DNA of 12,374 nt from JAFLDD01 sp049314715 (lineage in GTDB: Bacteria > Pseudomonadota > Alphaproteobacteria > Rickettsiales > UBA3002). The DNA lies in NCBI GenBank assembly GCA_049314715.1, contig JBMOEL010000051.1, positions 1-12,374 of the forward strand. The letters run 5' to 3'. The position numbers and the translations under genes were made by a program. Shown one piece after another: positions 7,014-12,374 of this stretch. Every line of letters starts with the position of its first letter. Position 1 is the stretch's first letter. The notes under the pieces were generated by a model. That model was given only the letters and a program-made list of their open reading frames with translations. It had not been told where the DNA came from and ran no database searches.

Positions 7014-7177
7014 TGTCATCCTCGAGCGATTTTCAGGAGAAAATCGATTCGGGGACCCATGCTCCAAAAACGCAAGGAGGCGTTTTTGGAAGTGATAAAA
7101 TCCAATAGTGCCTACTGACACTATTGGAGTCTGGATCCCGTGCTCGCTGCACTCCTGTTTCGCTCCACGGGACGACA
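7014..7177. repeat. 164-bp composite palindromic element with nested hairpins
   Basis: The ends TGTCATCCT (7014-7022) and GGGACGACA (7169-7177) are inverted repeats matching at 7 of 9 positions. Next inward, CGGGGACCCA (7050-7059) opposes TGGATCCCG (7132-7140). Nested inside are perfect hairpins: CGATTTTC/GAAAATCG (7027-7034, 7039-7046), TCCAAAAACGC/GCGTTTTTGGA (7063-7073, 7080-7090) and TCCAATAGTG/CACTATTGGA (7101-7110, 7119-7128), plus CCCGTG/CACGGG (7137-7142, 7166-7171). The GTCATCC...GGATCCC signature resembles dispersed palindromes in Rickettsia-like genomes. Transcribed after fadE it would be highly structured RNA and may end or stabilise the operon mRNA. Confidence 0.65.
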
Positions 7178-7212
7178 GATTTCTTAAGCTTATTGCATGC
7201 GCTAACGAAATC
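7178..7212. repeat. Imperfect 12-bp inverted repeat
   Basis: GATTTCTTAAGC (7178-7189) and GCTAACGAAATC (7201-7212) pair at 10 of 12 positions around an 11-base loop. It directly adjoins the right end of the composite palindrome. No T-run follows, so I do not call it a terminator. Confidence 0.4.
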
Positions 7213-7221
7213 TTGTCGATT

Positions 7222-7251
7222 GTCACAAAACCTTCACATTTCTTTTGTGAC
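7222..7251. promoter_or_regulatory. Perfect 9-bp inverted repeat, possible operator
   Basis: GTCACAAAA (7222-7230) and TTTTGTGAC (7243-7251) are perfect inverted arms around a 12-base spacer. A TG-extended -10-like box TAAGAT follows at 7260-7265. Arm length, spacing and position suit a dimeric regulator site or an RNA hairpin, but no regulator gene is nearby and the motif matches no site I can name with confidence. Confidence 0.35.
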
Positions 7252-7434
7252 GTTTGTGTTAAGATACTCCTGAATAATGGCTTAAGGTATTGATTATTAT
7301 TCATTCACGCATGAGTTGCGCGTAGTGAAGCGAGTTCAAAAATCAACACTAAAAGCCCAACAATGTTAAAAAATTAACGAATTATTTACTGTTAAAATGG
7401 TAAATTAGTTAAAATTTTAGAGGTTCGGTACTGC

Positions 7435-9417
7435 ATGGTTACTTTATCGGAAGTACGCTTTAATCGTGGTAGACTTGCCCAACTCCAAGAAGAGACGGGC
7501 GAGATGCTAACAGGACAGCACGCTGAGGGCGTGGTTGGTCGCATACCGATTATTGGCGGCCTGATTCAATATCTTGATGTTGATGTCTATGCACGCGATC
7601 GTGATTCTGGGTCAGGTATTGGTGTCAATACTAGAGGACTTCAAAACCTTGGCCGTGGCGGAGATATTGGAAATATGCCTGATGCTATCCGCGATGTGGC
7701 AAGAGAAATTCATAACACATTTGCGGAATCACAAATACATGATGCTAACGGTTTGTTGCTGAATGTGAGTGCAGAAGATAGGGCTAAACTCGCAGCAGAA
7801 TATGCATTGCCTCTTTATACTTCACTTGCCAATGCTAATCGACCAGCAGACGCAGAACTACTCATTAGTTCTTTGCAAGCCCAAGGATTTGCGAACATCG
7901 AAGCCGATATGGTTGCTATGGTAGAAGCCAATCGTGCGGCTGAAGAAGCGCGCGCAAGAACGCGTGATGAGCGTGAAAAGGGACGAGATTTAGATCGTGC
8001 GCGTGGTGCGACGCTGCGAGGCTTGGACCCAGATGCAACGGTAGCGATTGATGCTGCTGGTGCTATGACTGGTACCAACGTTGGTACTGCTGAGGCTCCA
8101 GTAACTCTTGGCCCACACAGTTCATTACAACAACGCGTTACAGCGCTGCTGACTGCTGAAACCATTCAAGTAGTCGATCCCAGCGGTGCAACTCAAGATG
8201 CTAGCAATAACCAAGCACGTGCACTTCAGTTGGTGCGTTTGCTCGCGGCTGGTGGTGAAAACCCAGAGGCGCAATTAACGGCATTGCGTGCAGCACTAGA
8301 GGGTAACGACAACCTTACGCGCAACGCCTCAAACTTGCTGCGTTCACTCACGCCAGCGCAGATTCAAGCAGCCGTTCCTAATGACATTCCAAATTATGAG
8401 GCGATGGAAGCAGCGCTTGTCCGAACCCGTGAAGAATTGCGCCAAGCCGTAAGGGCAAATGGTGGGCGTACTACCAGTGGTGACGGTGCGGGTGGTATTT
8501 TCCAACTTATTGCAGCATTCTTCGTCACCGCTTTTGTGCAAGACCCAGAAGAGCGCGAGCGTATTCTAACCAGCATGTTCCCTAATAGAGCAAGCTCAGC
8601 CGCTGAAACAAACTCGCCAGAAGCTGCAGCTACTACACCTACACCAGAAGCACCTCCAGTACCAGATGCAGCAGCAACTCCAGCACCAGTTGGTGGTGGG
8701 CCACAGCTTCCGCAAGGGAGATTGCAAGTTAGCCCAGAACAGCTGGAAGATTTTTTGCGTGCGAATGTAGAAAACGGCAATAGATTGAGTCCTCAACAGT
8801 TGGTTGCAGCCTATAACGATGGCAAGCCTGAGGGCCAGCAATTGGAGCCTAATATTTTGCAAGACTTGCAAACAGCAAATGCGCAAACACTTGTAAGTAG
8901 GCCGATTACACTCTCGCAAGCGCAAGTAGAAGGCATGGAAGCAGCTGCAAGGCAGACTTTAGAAGGTCAAGATAATACCGAGCTTCAAAGAATGAGATCT
9001 GACGGAGGTACTCTACTTGGTGGAGCAATAGCGGCAAGTCCAGCGGCAGCAGATAATACAAGTTTAGTCACTTTTGCGCCCGCTATGTATGGCGGTGCAC
9101 CTTTATCGGGCGCGACACAAGACGATCTTTTGCCGATTGATAGATTATTCAGAGACTATGATAGGCGAAGCGTGAATGGTGCTACCACGGCAGACCGTAT
9201 TCTTGACCAGCAAGAACTTAGCAGGCTGGGTTTAGATGTTTTGGCTAATAATTCCACCAATAGTTATGCCGACGACTTGGCTTTCAAAACGTTGCTTGCT
9301 GCAAATAATATCAACCCTAATGCGGTTGGTCTGCAATGGGAAGGTAATGATCAGGCTGGCCATTTTGTTCCAGCGACTCCCACTGCAGCAGATGCATCTG
9401 TTAAAATCGCACGCTAA
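7435..9417 (+). CDS. Hypothetical Ala-rich protein, 660 residues, with Pro-rich linker
   Basis: I do not recognise this protein. There is no signal peptide. Residues 1-110 contain Gly-rich stretches (GGLIQYLDVD, GRGGDIGN). Residues 160-192 are charged and probably a helix or coiled coil (EEARARTRDEREKGRDLDRAR). Residues 230-345 are helical. One hydrophobic stretch at about 354-368 (IFQLIAAFFVTAFV) could insert in a membrane. Residues 388-428 form a Pro/Ala/Thr-rich linker, after which a second helical half runs to the end. Near 570-600 the pattern RDYDRRSVNG...ILDQQEL loosely recalls an EF-hand with a lengthened loop. Ala, Asn and Gln are frequent and codons are more AT-ending than in the fad genes. 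The start ATG has AGAGG about 11 bases upstream. A secreted effector, a surface-assembly protein or a cytoplasmic scaffold are all possible; nothing settles it. Confidence 0.8.
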   Translation: MVTLSEVRFNRGRLAQLQEETGEMLTGQHAEGVVGRIPIIGGLIQYLDVDVYARDRDSGSGIGVNTRGLQNLGRGGDIGNMPDAIRDVAREIHNTFAESQIHDANGLLLNVSAEDRAKLAAEYALPLYTSLANANRPADAELLISSLQAQGFANIEADMVAMVEANRAAEEARARTRDEREKGRDLDRARGATLRGLDPDATVAIDAAGAMTGTNVGTAEAPVTLGPHSSLQQRVTALLTAETIQVVDPSGATQDASNNQARALQLVRLLAAGGENPEAQLTALRAALEGNDNLTRNASNLLRSLTPAQIQAAVPNDIPNYEAMEAALVRTREELRQAVRANGGRTTSGDGAGGIFQLIAAFFVTAFVQDPEERERILTSMFPNRASSAAETNSPEAAATTPTPEAPPVPDAAATPAPVGGGPQLPQGRLQVSPEQLEDFLRANVENGNRLSPQQLVAAYNDGKPEGQQLEPNILQDLQTANAQTLVSRPITLSQAQVEGMEAAARQTLEGQDNTELQRMRSDGGTLLGGAIAASPAAADNTSLVTFAPAMYGGAPLSGATQDDLLPIDRLFRDYDRRSVNGATTADRILDQQELSRLGLDVLANNSTNSYADDLAFKTLLAANNINPNAVGLQWEGNDQAGHFVPATPTAADASVKIAR

Positions 9418-9459
9418 TACCCACTAGCCAATTTTTTCTTTGTTCGTTAGCATGGGCGC

Positions 9460-10008
9460 ATGCAACTCAACAAAGACACGCCTGCCTATAAGGTTGGTGC
9501 GGTTGTGGTGAAAAACCCGCAGCACGCACCGCAATTTCTGCTCGTGAAACCGATTGGTAAAAAGCTTGATGGTAAGGCACCATGGGTGCTACCGCGCGGC
9601 ACGATTCGCGCCCGCCATGCAGTAACAGGCGAGTGGGTGGATCTGCGTGACCAAGCCACCATTCACGCCATGCAAGGCGCAGAGTTAGAATCTTATGCGG
9701 ATGGGATTTTGCACGAGTTGCGAGAAGAGGCGGGTGTTGAGCATTTAGACCCATCACGCCTTATTCCCATTGGTATTCGCACATACCGGAATGCGCATGG
9801 CAAGGACCGGCCCGTCTATTGGTTCGCGGTGGTGATGGATACGGCGGATGCAGCGGCCTTAAACCCCATGCCCGAAGATGGCGCGGCCCCTGCTACATGG
9901 TTCACGCTTGAGCAGATGACGGCGATGGCCAACCGCGGCGAAGCGCGCCACGGCTACGGCGAAATCTGCAAAGATATTTTGGAAGAGCTGCTGAAGATTA
10001 GTCGTTAG
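9460..10008 (+). CDS. Nudix hydrolase with a lengthened Nudix box
   Basis: This is a predicted pyrophosphohydrolase acting on a nucleoside diphosphate linked to another moiety; the substrate is unknown. Length is 182 residues. The start of the fold (VGAVVVKN near 12, FLLVKPIG near 26, WVLPRGTI at 42-49) leads into the Nudix region, and HELREEAGV at 85-93 supplies the metal-binding Glu86, Glu89 and Glu90, with Glu77 in the place of the first box Glu. Two oddities stand out. The Gly of LPRG is about 24 residues further from the RE core than normal, because 50-76 is an insertion, and His85 replaces the usual Arg. PVYWFAVVMD near 118 and TWFTLEQM near 146 are later Nudix strands. No strong ribosome-binding site precedes ATG 9460. 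The stop TAG lies inside a 7-bp tandem repeat, so the last residues (ISR) come from that repeat. Confidence 0.85.
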   Translation: MQLNKDTPAYKVGAVVVKNPQHAPQFLLVKPIGKKLDGKAPWVLPRGTIRARHAVTGEWVDLRDQATIHAMQGAELESYADGILHELREEAGVEHLDPSRLIPIGIRTYRNAHGKDRPVYWFAVVMDTADAAALNPMPEDGAAPATWFTLEQMTAMANRGEARHGYGEICKDILEELLKISR

Positions 10009-10037
10009 TCGTTAGTCGTTAGTCGTTAGTCGTTAGT
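9998..10037 (+). repeat. 7-bp tandem array (TTAGTCG), five copies plus a partial
   Basis: Five perfect head-to-tail copies of TTAGTCG run from 9998 to 10032, followed by TTAGT (10033-10037). The Nudix stop codon TAG (10006-10008) falls in the second copy. Because the unit is not a multiple of three, copy-number change downstream of the stop is silent, but loss of copies at the left edge could alter the protein end. Perfect copies suggest recent slippage. Confidence 0.95.
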
Positions 10038-10040
10038 AAT

Positions 10041-10064
10041 AAGAGATGAATGCCTCTTTTTTTT
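10041..10064 (+). terminator. Weak hairpin with T8, possible terminator of the Nudix gene
   Basis: AAGAG (10041-10045) can pair with CTCTT (10054-10058) around an 8-base loop, and eight T (10057-10064) follow, partly within the stem. The stem is short and AU-rich, so the call rests mainly on the T-run and its place after the Nudix gene. Confidence 0.35.
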
Positions 10065-10086
10065 CCCTCTCCCTCTAGGGAGAGGG
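10065..10086. repeat. GC-rich perfect palindrome
   Basis: CCCTCTCCCT (10065-10074) and AGGGAGAGGG (10077-10086) form a perfect 10-bp inverted repeat with only two bases between. GGGTGAGGG at 10124 and onward repeats the theme with the AGGG core. This kind of CCCTCTCCC/GGGAGAGGG palindrome is common as a dispersed intergenic repeat in many bacteria. It is not followed by T on either strand, so it is not called a terminator. Confidence 0.7.
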
Positions 10087-10094
10087 TTGCTGTA

Positions 10095-10109
10095 GCTACG
10101 AAGCGTAGC
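10095..10109. repeat. Short hairpin GCTACG/CGTAGC
   Basis: GCTACG (10095-10100) and CGTAGC (10104-10109) form a perfect 6-bp stem with a 3-base loop, downstream of the GC-rich palindrome and apparently part of the same intergenic element. Confidence 0.5.
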
Positions 10110-10140
10110 GAGTTAGCGGAAGCTGGGTGAGGGGGATAAA

Positions 10141-10171
10141 TGGATTGCTTCGGCTTCGCCTCGCAATGACG
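10141..10171. repeat. TGGATTGC...GCAATGACG palindromic repeat
   Basis: ATTGC (10144-10148) pairs with GCAAT (10163-10167), with an inner GGC-TTC-GCC hairpin at 10152-10160. On the minus strand the element reads CGTCATTGCGAGG...AAGCAATCCA, a form I recognise as a dispersed palindrome in Rickettsia and other alphaproteobacteria. Family assignment is from memory of the motif and not from a search. Confidence 0.6.
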
Positions 10172-10206
10172 AATCACGAATCCTCGAATCACGAATTACG
10201 AATCAT
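10171..10206 (+). repeat. Degenerate 7-bp tandem array (GAATCAC)
   Basis: Five units follow one another: GAATCAC, GAATCCTC (one extra base), GAATCAC, GAATTAC and GAATCAT. The array ends just before the rnd stop codon (10213-10215). It has the same 7-bp period as the TTAGTCG array at the other side of this gap but an unrelated unit. Confidence 0.75.
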
Positions 10207-10212
10207 CGCTTG

Positions 10213-11391
10213 CTAAGCCACTTCTTCCCACTTCAGGGCAAAGCCGTGCTTGGCGGTGTCGACCATGGCGTGTAATTTGCCGCGCAGCAGGCCTTCGGCT
10301 TTTTTGCCGAACACTTCATAGCGCCAGCCATGCATGATATGCGAGTTGGCCATTGGCACGTCGCCTTTTACTAAGGCTTCCAACTCGTCACGGTCCGCCA
10401 CTAAGCGCGGTACCACATGCGCCTCTTCGCAGCATTGTTTGAGCAACATGCGCAATATATCAAGGCAGGCTTCCTGACCCGCATTGAGGCTGATGCCACG
10501 TGGAGGCGGGGCGGGGAAATCTTCCTTCGGGGCGATGCGCGCCATATTCAAATTATCAATGAGCGAGGTTTGCCAGTCACGCGACAGGTTATTGCCAAGG
10601 CCGCGCACTTGCTGCAAATCCTCCACCGATTCGGGGGATTGTGCGGCAATTTGCAGCACCACCTCGTCGCGAATAATACGTTGGCGCGGCACGTCGCGCT
10701 TTATTGCTAACTCCTCGCGCCAGCTTGCCACGGCGCGCAGCATATGCAGATAAAACGGGTCACGGCTTTTGACTTTCAGGCGCTTCCACGCATTACTGGT
10801 ATCAATCTGGAAACGGCTTAATGCATAGGCTTCTTGCATTTCTTCCTGAATCCAAGCGCTGCGATTATCTTTTTCGATACGCGCTTCCATCAATTCAAAA
10901 ATCTTGCGCAAATGTATCACATCATCCAGCGCATAGGTGAGTTGGCGGTCGCTCAGCGGGCGTTTCGCCCAATCGGTAAAGCGTGAGGCCTTGTCGAGTT
11001 TCGCGCCGACCAATTCGCGCACCAAGGTTTCGTAACTGGCGGATTCGCCAAAGCCACAGACCATGCCCGCAATCTGCGTGTCATATAGTGGGGTGGGGAT
11101 GATGCCGCTGAGGCGGAAGAAAATCTCCACATCCTGACCTGCGGCGTGGAAAACTTTGATAATCGACGGGTCGGCCAGCACGCGGTAGAGCGGGGTTAAA
11201 TCCATACCCTCGGCGAGCGGGTCCACCGCCACGGCCTCTTTGCTAGTGCCGATTTGAAGCAGGCACAGCTGCGGGAAATAGGTGCGCTCGCGGATGAATT
11301 CGGTATCGAGCGTAATGAAACGCTCGCCATGCAGGGTTTCGCAGAAGATGGCGAATTCGGCTGAATCGATGATAGTTGGGCGTATTTGCAT
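10213..11391 (-). CDS. rnd: Ribonuclease D
   Basis: This is a DEDDy-family 3'-5' exoribonuclease that trims tRNA and other small-RNA 3' ends in the cytoplasm. Numbering is from ATG 11391 (392 residues). ExoI is DTEF with Asp29 and Glu31, followed by RERTYFPQLCLLQIG, typical of RNase D. ExoII is HAAGQD with Asp87. ExoIII is YALDD with Tyr153 and Asp157. All catalytic residues are present. An HRDC domain covers about 206-290, followed by a C-terminal helical region. The frame extends upstream to a TTG at 11433, but the added residues are not family-like, and the ATG at 11391 gives the normal N-terminus and length. The Shine-Dalgarno is weak. It is divergent from aspS, with about 58 bp between the starts. 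The end lies next to the GAATCAC array and no terminator is visible. Confidence 0.95.
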   Translation of the reverse strand: MQIRPTIIDSAEFAIFCETLHGERFITLDTEFIRERTYFPQLCLLQIGTSKEAVAVDPLAEGMDLTPLYRVLADPSIIKVFHAAGQDVEIFFRLSGIIPTPLYDTQIAGMVCGFGESASYETLVRELVGAKLDKASRFTDWAKRPLSDRQLTYALDDVIHLRKIFELMEARIEKDNRSAWIQEEMQEAYALSRFQIDTSNAWKRLKVKSRDPFYLHMLRAVASWREELAIKRDVPRQRIIRDEVVLQIAAQSPESVEDLQQVRGLGNNLSRDWQTSLIDNLNMARIAPKEDFPAPPPRGISLNAGQEACLDILRMLLKQCCEEAHVVPRLVADRDELEALVKGDVPMANSHIMHGWRYEVFGKKAEGLLRGKLHAMVDTAKHGFALKWEEVA

Positions 11392-11392
11392 G

Positions 11393-11421
11393 TTGCAGTG
11401 CTTTAGACAGCAAGCTATAGG
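11393..11421 (+). promoter_or_regulatory. Possible aspS promoter
   Basis: TTGCAG (11393-11398) and TATAGG (11416-11421) are separated by exactly 17 bases. A start point near 11428 would give a leader of about 22 bases before the aspS ATG. The hexamers match the consensus at three and four positions, so the call rests on spacing and place in the rnd/aspS divergent gap. Confidence 0.35.
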
Positions 11422-11449
11422 AAACGCAAGCAATTTCGTAGGGATTTTT

Positions 11450-12374
11450 ATGCATCAATACCGTACCCATACATGCGCCGCGCTGCGTAAAGCCGATGCA
11501 GGCAAAACCGTGAAACTCTCAGGCTGGGTGCATCGCACGCGCGATCATGGCCAACTCGTGTTCATTGATCTGCGCGACCATTATGGTGTGACGCAATGTG
11601 TGGCAACTCAAGGCCACCCCGCCTTTGAAACGCTGACCCATTTGCGCAATGAGTCGGTCATTACGGTGACGGGCGAGGTAGTGGCGCGTGATGCGGCGGC
11701 CGTGAATAAGGATTTGAACACGGGCGAGATTGAACTGAAGGTGACGGATGTGCATGTCGAGTCGGTTGCTGACCCGCTGCCGTTGCAAGTAAATGCAGAC
11801 GTTGAATGCCCCGAGGCGACGCGTTTGACCTATCGCTTCCTCGATTTGCGCCGCGAGAAGTTGCACAAGAATATCATTCTGCGCAGCAACGTGATTGCAT
11901 CGCTTCGTCGTCGTATGATTGAGCGGGGCTTCCAAGAATTCCAAACGCCGATTCTGACCGCTTCGTCGCCCGAGGGTGCACGGGATTATCTGGTGCCGTC
12001 ACGCGTGCACCCAGGTAAGTTCTATGCGCTGCCGCAAGCACCGCAAATGTTTAAACAGCTTCTGATGGTGTCGGGTTTTGATAAGTATTTCCAAATCGCC
12101 CCCTGCTTCCGCGACGAAGATGCGCGTGCTGACCGCTCACCCGGTGAGTTCTATCAGCTCGACTTTGAGATGAGCTATGTGACGCAGGAAGACGTGTTCG
12201 CGGCGATTGAGCCGGTATTGCATGGTGTATTCACCGAATTCTCTGACAAAAAAGTGACCGACTTCCCGTTCCCGCGTATTCCGTATGCGGAGGCGATGAA
12301 GAAATATGGCAGTGACAAACCCGATTTGCGCAACCCGATTATTATTGCAGGCGCGTGCAGCATTTGGAAGGATT
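11450..12374 (+). CDS. aspS: Aspartyl-tRNA synthetase, N-terminal 308 codons (cut by window edge)
   Basis: This is a class IIb aminoacyl-tRNA synthetase that charges tRNA(Asp) in the cytoplasm. The frame is open to the window edge; a full enzyme is about 590 residues. The N-terminal anticodon-binding OB fold spans about 1-105 (LSGWVHRTRDHG, FIDLRDHYG). Motif 1 follows around 145-170 (RSNVIASLRRRMIERGFQEF). Motif 2 contains FRDEDARADR (220-229) with the ATP-contacting Arg, then QLDFEMSYV. QAPQMFKQLLM (196-206) is typical of bacterial AspRS. KKYGSDKPDLRNP at 284-296 begins the GAD-like insertion. His33 in RDHG is the residue seen in non-discriminating AspRS enzymes, which also charge tRNA(Asn). 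AGGGA at 11440-11444, 5 bases before ATG 11450, supports the start. Motif 3 and the C-terminal part lie outside. Confidence 0.96.
   Translation, partial: MHQYRTHTCAALRKADAGKTVKLSGWVHRTRDHGQLVFIDLRDHYGVTQCVATQGHPAFETLTHLRNESVITVTGEVVARDAAAVNKDLNTGEIELKVTDVHVESVADPLPLQVNADVECPEATRLTYRFLDLRREKLHKNIILRSNVIASLRRRMIERGFQEFQTPILTASSPEGARDYLVPSRVHPGKFYALPQAPQMFKQLLMVSGFDKYFQIAPCFRDEDARADRSPGEFYQLDFEMSYVTQEDVFAAIEPVLHGVFTEFSDKKVTDFPFPRIPYAEAMKKYGSDKPDLRNPIIIAGACSIWKD

Larger units (their letters stand above)
7005..7434. other. 430-bp gap with palindromes and an AT-rich leader, no gene seen
   Basis: After the fadE stop come a 164-bp composite palindrome (7014-7177), a further imperfect inverted repeat (7178-7212), a perfect 9-bp inverted repeat (7222-7251) and an AT-rich stretch up to the next start. 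In the AT-rich part, GTTAAAA occurs three times (7365-7371, 7391-7397, 7408-7414), and TG-extended -10-like boxes lie at 7257-7265 (TAAGAT) and 7390-7397 region (TAAAAT). The short open frames here run through the palindromes and show no gene-like start or product. Confidence 0.55.

Noticed and set aside
7108..7293. 61-codon plus-strand frame and an opposing frame in the 7005-7434 gap
   Set aside because: Both run through the composite palindrome and the inverted repeats, and their residues simply reflect those repeats; no ribosome-binding site or family.
8344..8925. Antisense frames opposite the 660-residue gene
   Set aside because: They mirror the Ala/Pro-rich coding stretch and yield Cys/Arg-rich sequences with no motif.
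9413..9437. GCTA/TAGC hairpin with T6 after the 660-residue gene, as a terminator
   Set aside because: The stem has only four pairs, so it is too weak to call.
9998..10206. CRISPR array
   Set aside because: The repeated units are 7 bp and contiguous, without spacers of 25-40 bp, and no cas gene is present.
11392..11433. Longer rnd starting at TTG 11433
   Set aside because: The 14 added residues are Cys-rich and unlike RNase D N-termini, and the ATG at 11391 gives the usual start and length.

Overview
The window looks like chromosomal DNA of an alphaproteobacterium with a base composition near 50% GC (judged by eye). Support comes from the AspRS N-terminus of alphaproteobacterial type, the divergent rnd/aspS pair, a FadN-type beta-oxidation multifunctional enzyme beside a large DmdC/FadE-like acyl-CoA dehydrogenase, and short palindromic intergenic elements of the kind seen in Rickettsia and related alphaproteobacteria. 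The lineage is inference; no rRNA or other decisive marker is present.

Layout. Positions 1-53 are the 5' two thirds of a minus-strand tRNA-Gly(CCC), cut by the window edge. A minus-strand alpha/beta-hydrolase lipoprotein (94-948) is back to back with a plus-strand small protein of unknown function (954-1301), which ends in a perfect 9-bp hairpin. Next is a fatty-acid beta-oxidation operon on the plus strand: thiolase fadA (1391-2515), a 63-residue membrane-anchored coiled-coil protein (2515-2706), a two-domain 3-hydroxyacyl-CoA dehydrogenase/enoyl-CoA hydratase (2696-5092), a 126-bp palindromic element (5092-5217) and an acyl-CoA dehydrogenase (5232-7004). The three enzymes together cover the four reactions of one beta-oxidation turn: dehydrogenation, hydration, second dehydrogenation and thiolysis. 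The gene set is that of Bacillus subtilis fadN-fadA-fadE, in a different order.

The 430-bp gap 7005-7434 holds a 164-bp composite palindrome with nested hairpins, two further inverted repeats and an AT-rich leader. It precedes a 660-residue Ala-rich protein of unknown function (7435-9417), then a Nudix hydrolase with a split Nudix box (9460-10008). The 204-bp gap 10009-10212 is a mosaic of repeats: a 7-bp tandem array that contains the Nudix stop codon, two GC-rich hairpins, a TGGATTGC/GCAATGACG palindrome and a second, degenerate 7-bp array. Then come ribonuclease D (10213-11391, minus) and, divergent from it, the first 308 codons of aspartyl-tRNA synthetase (11450 to the edge).

No CRISPR array, transposase, integrase, phage gene or recognisable defence cassette is present. 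The items most worth a second look are the small membrane protein inside the fad operon, the palindromic element that carries an in-frame ORF up to the fadE start codon, the orphan 660-residue protein with its repeat-rich leader, and the repeat mosaic at 9998-10206. None of these is shown to be a new system.
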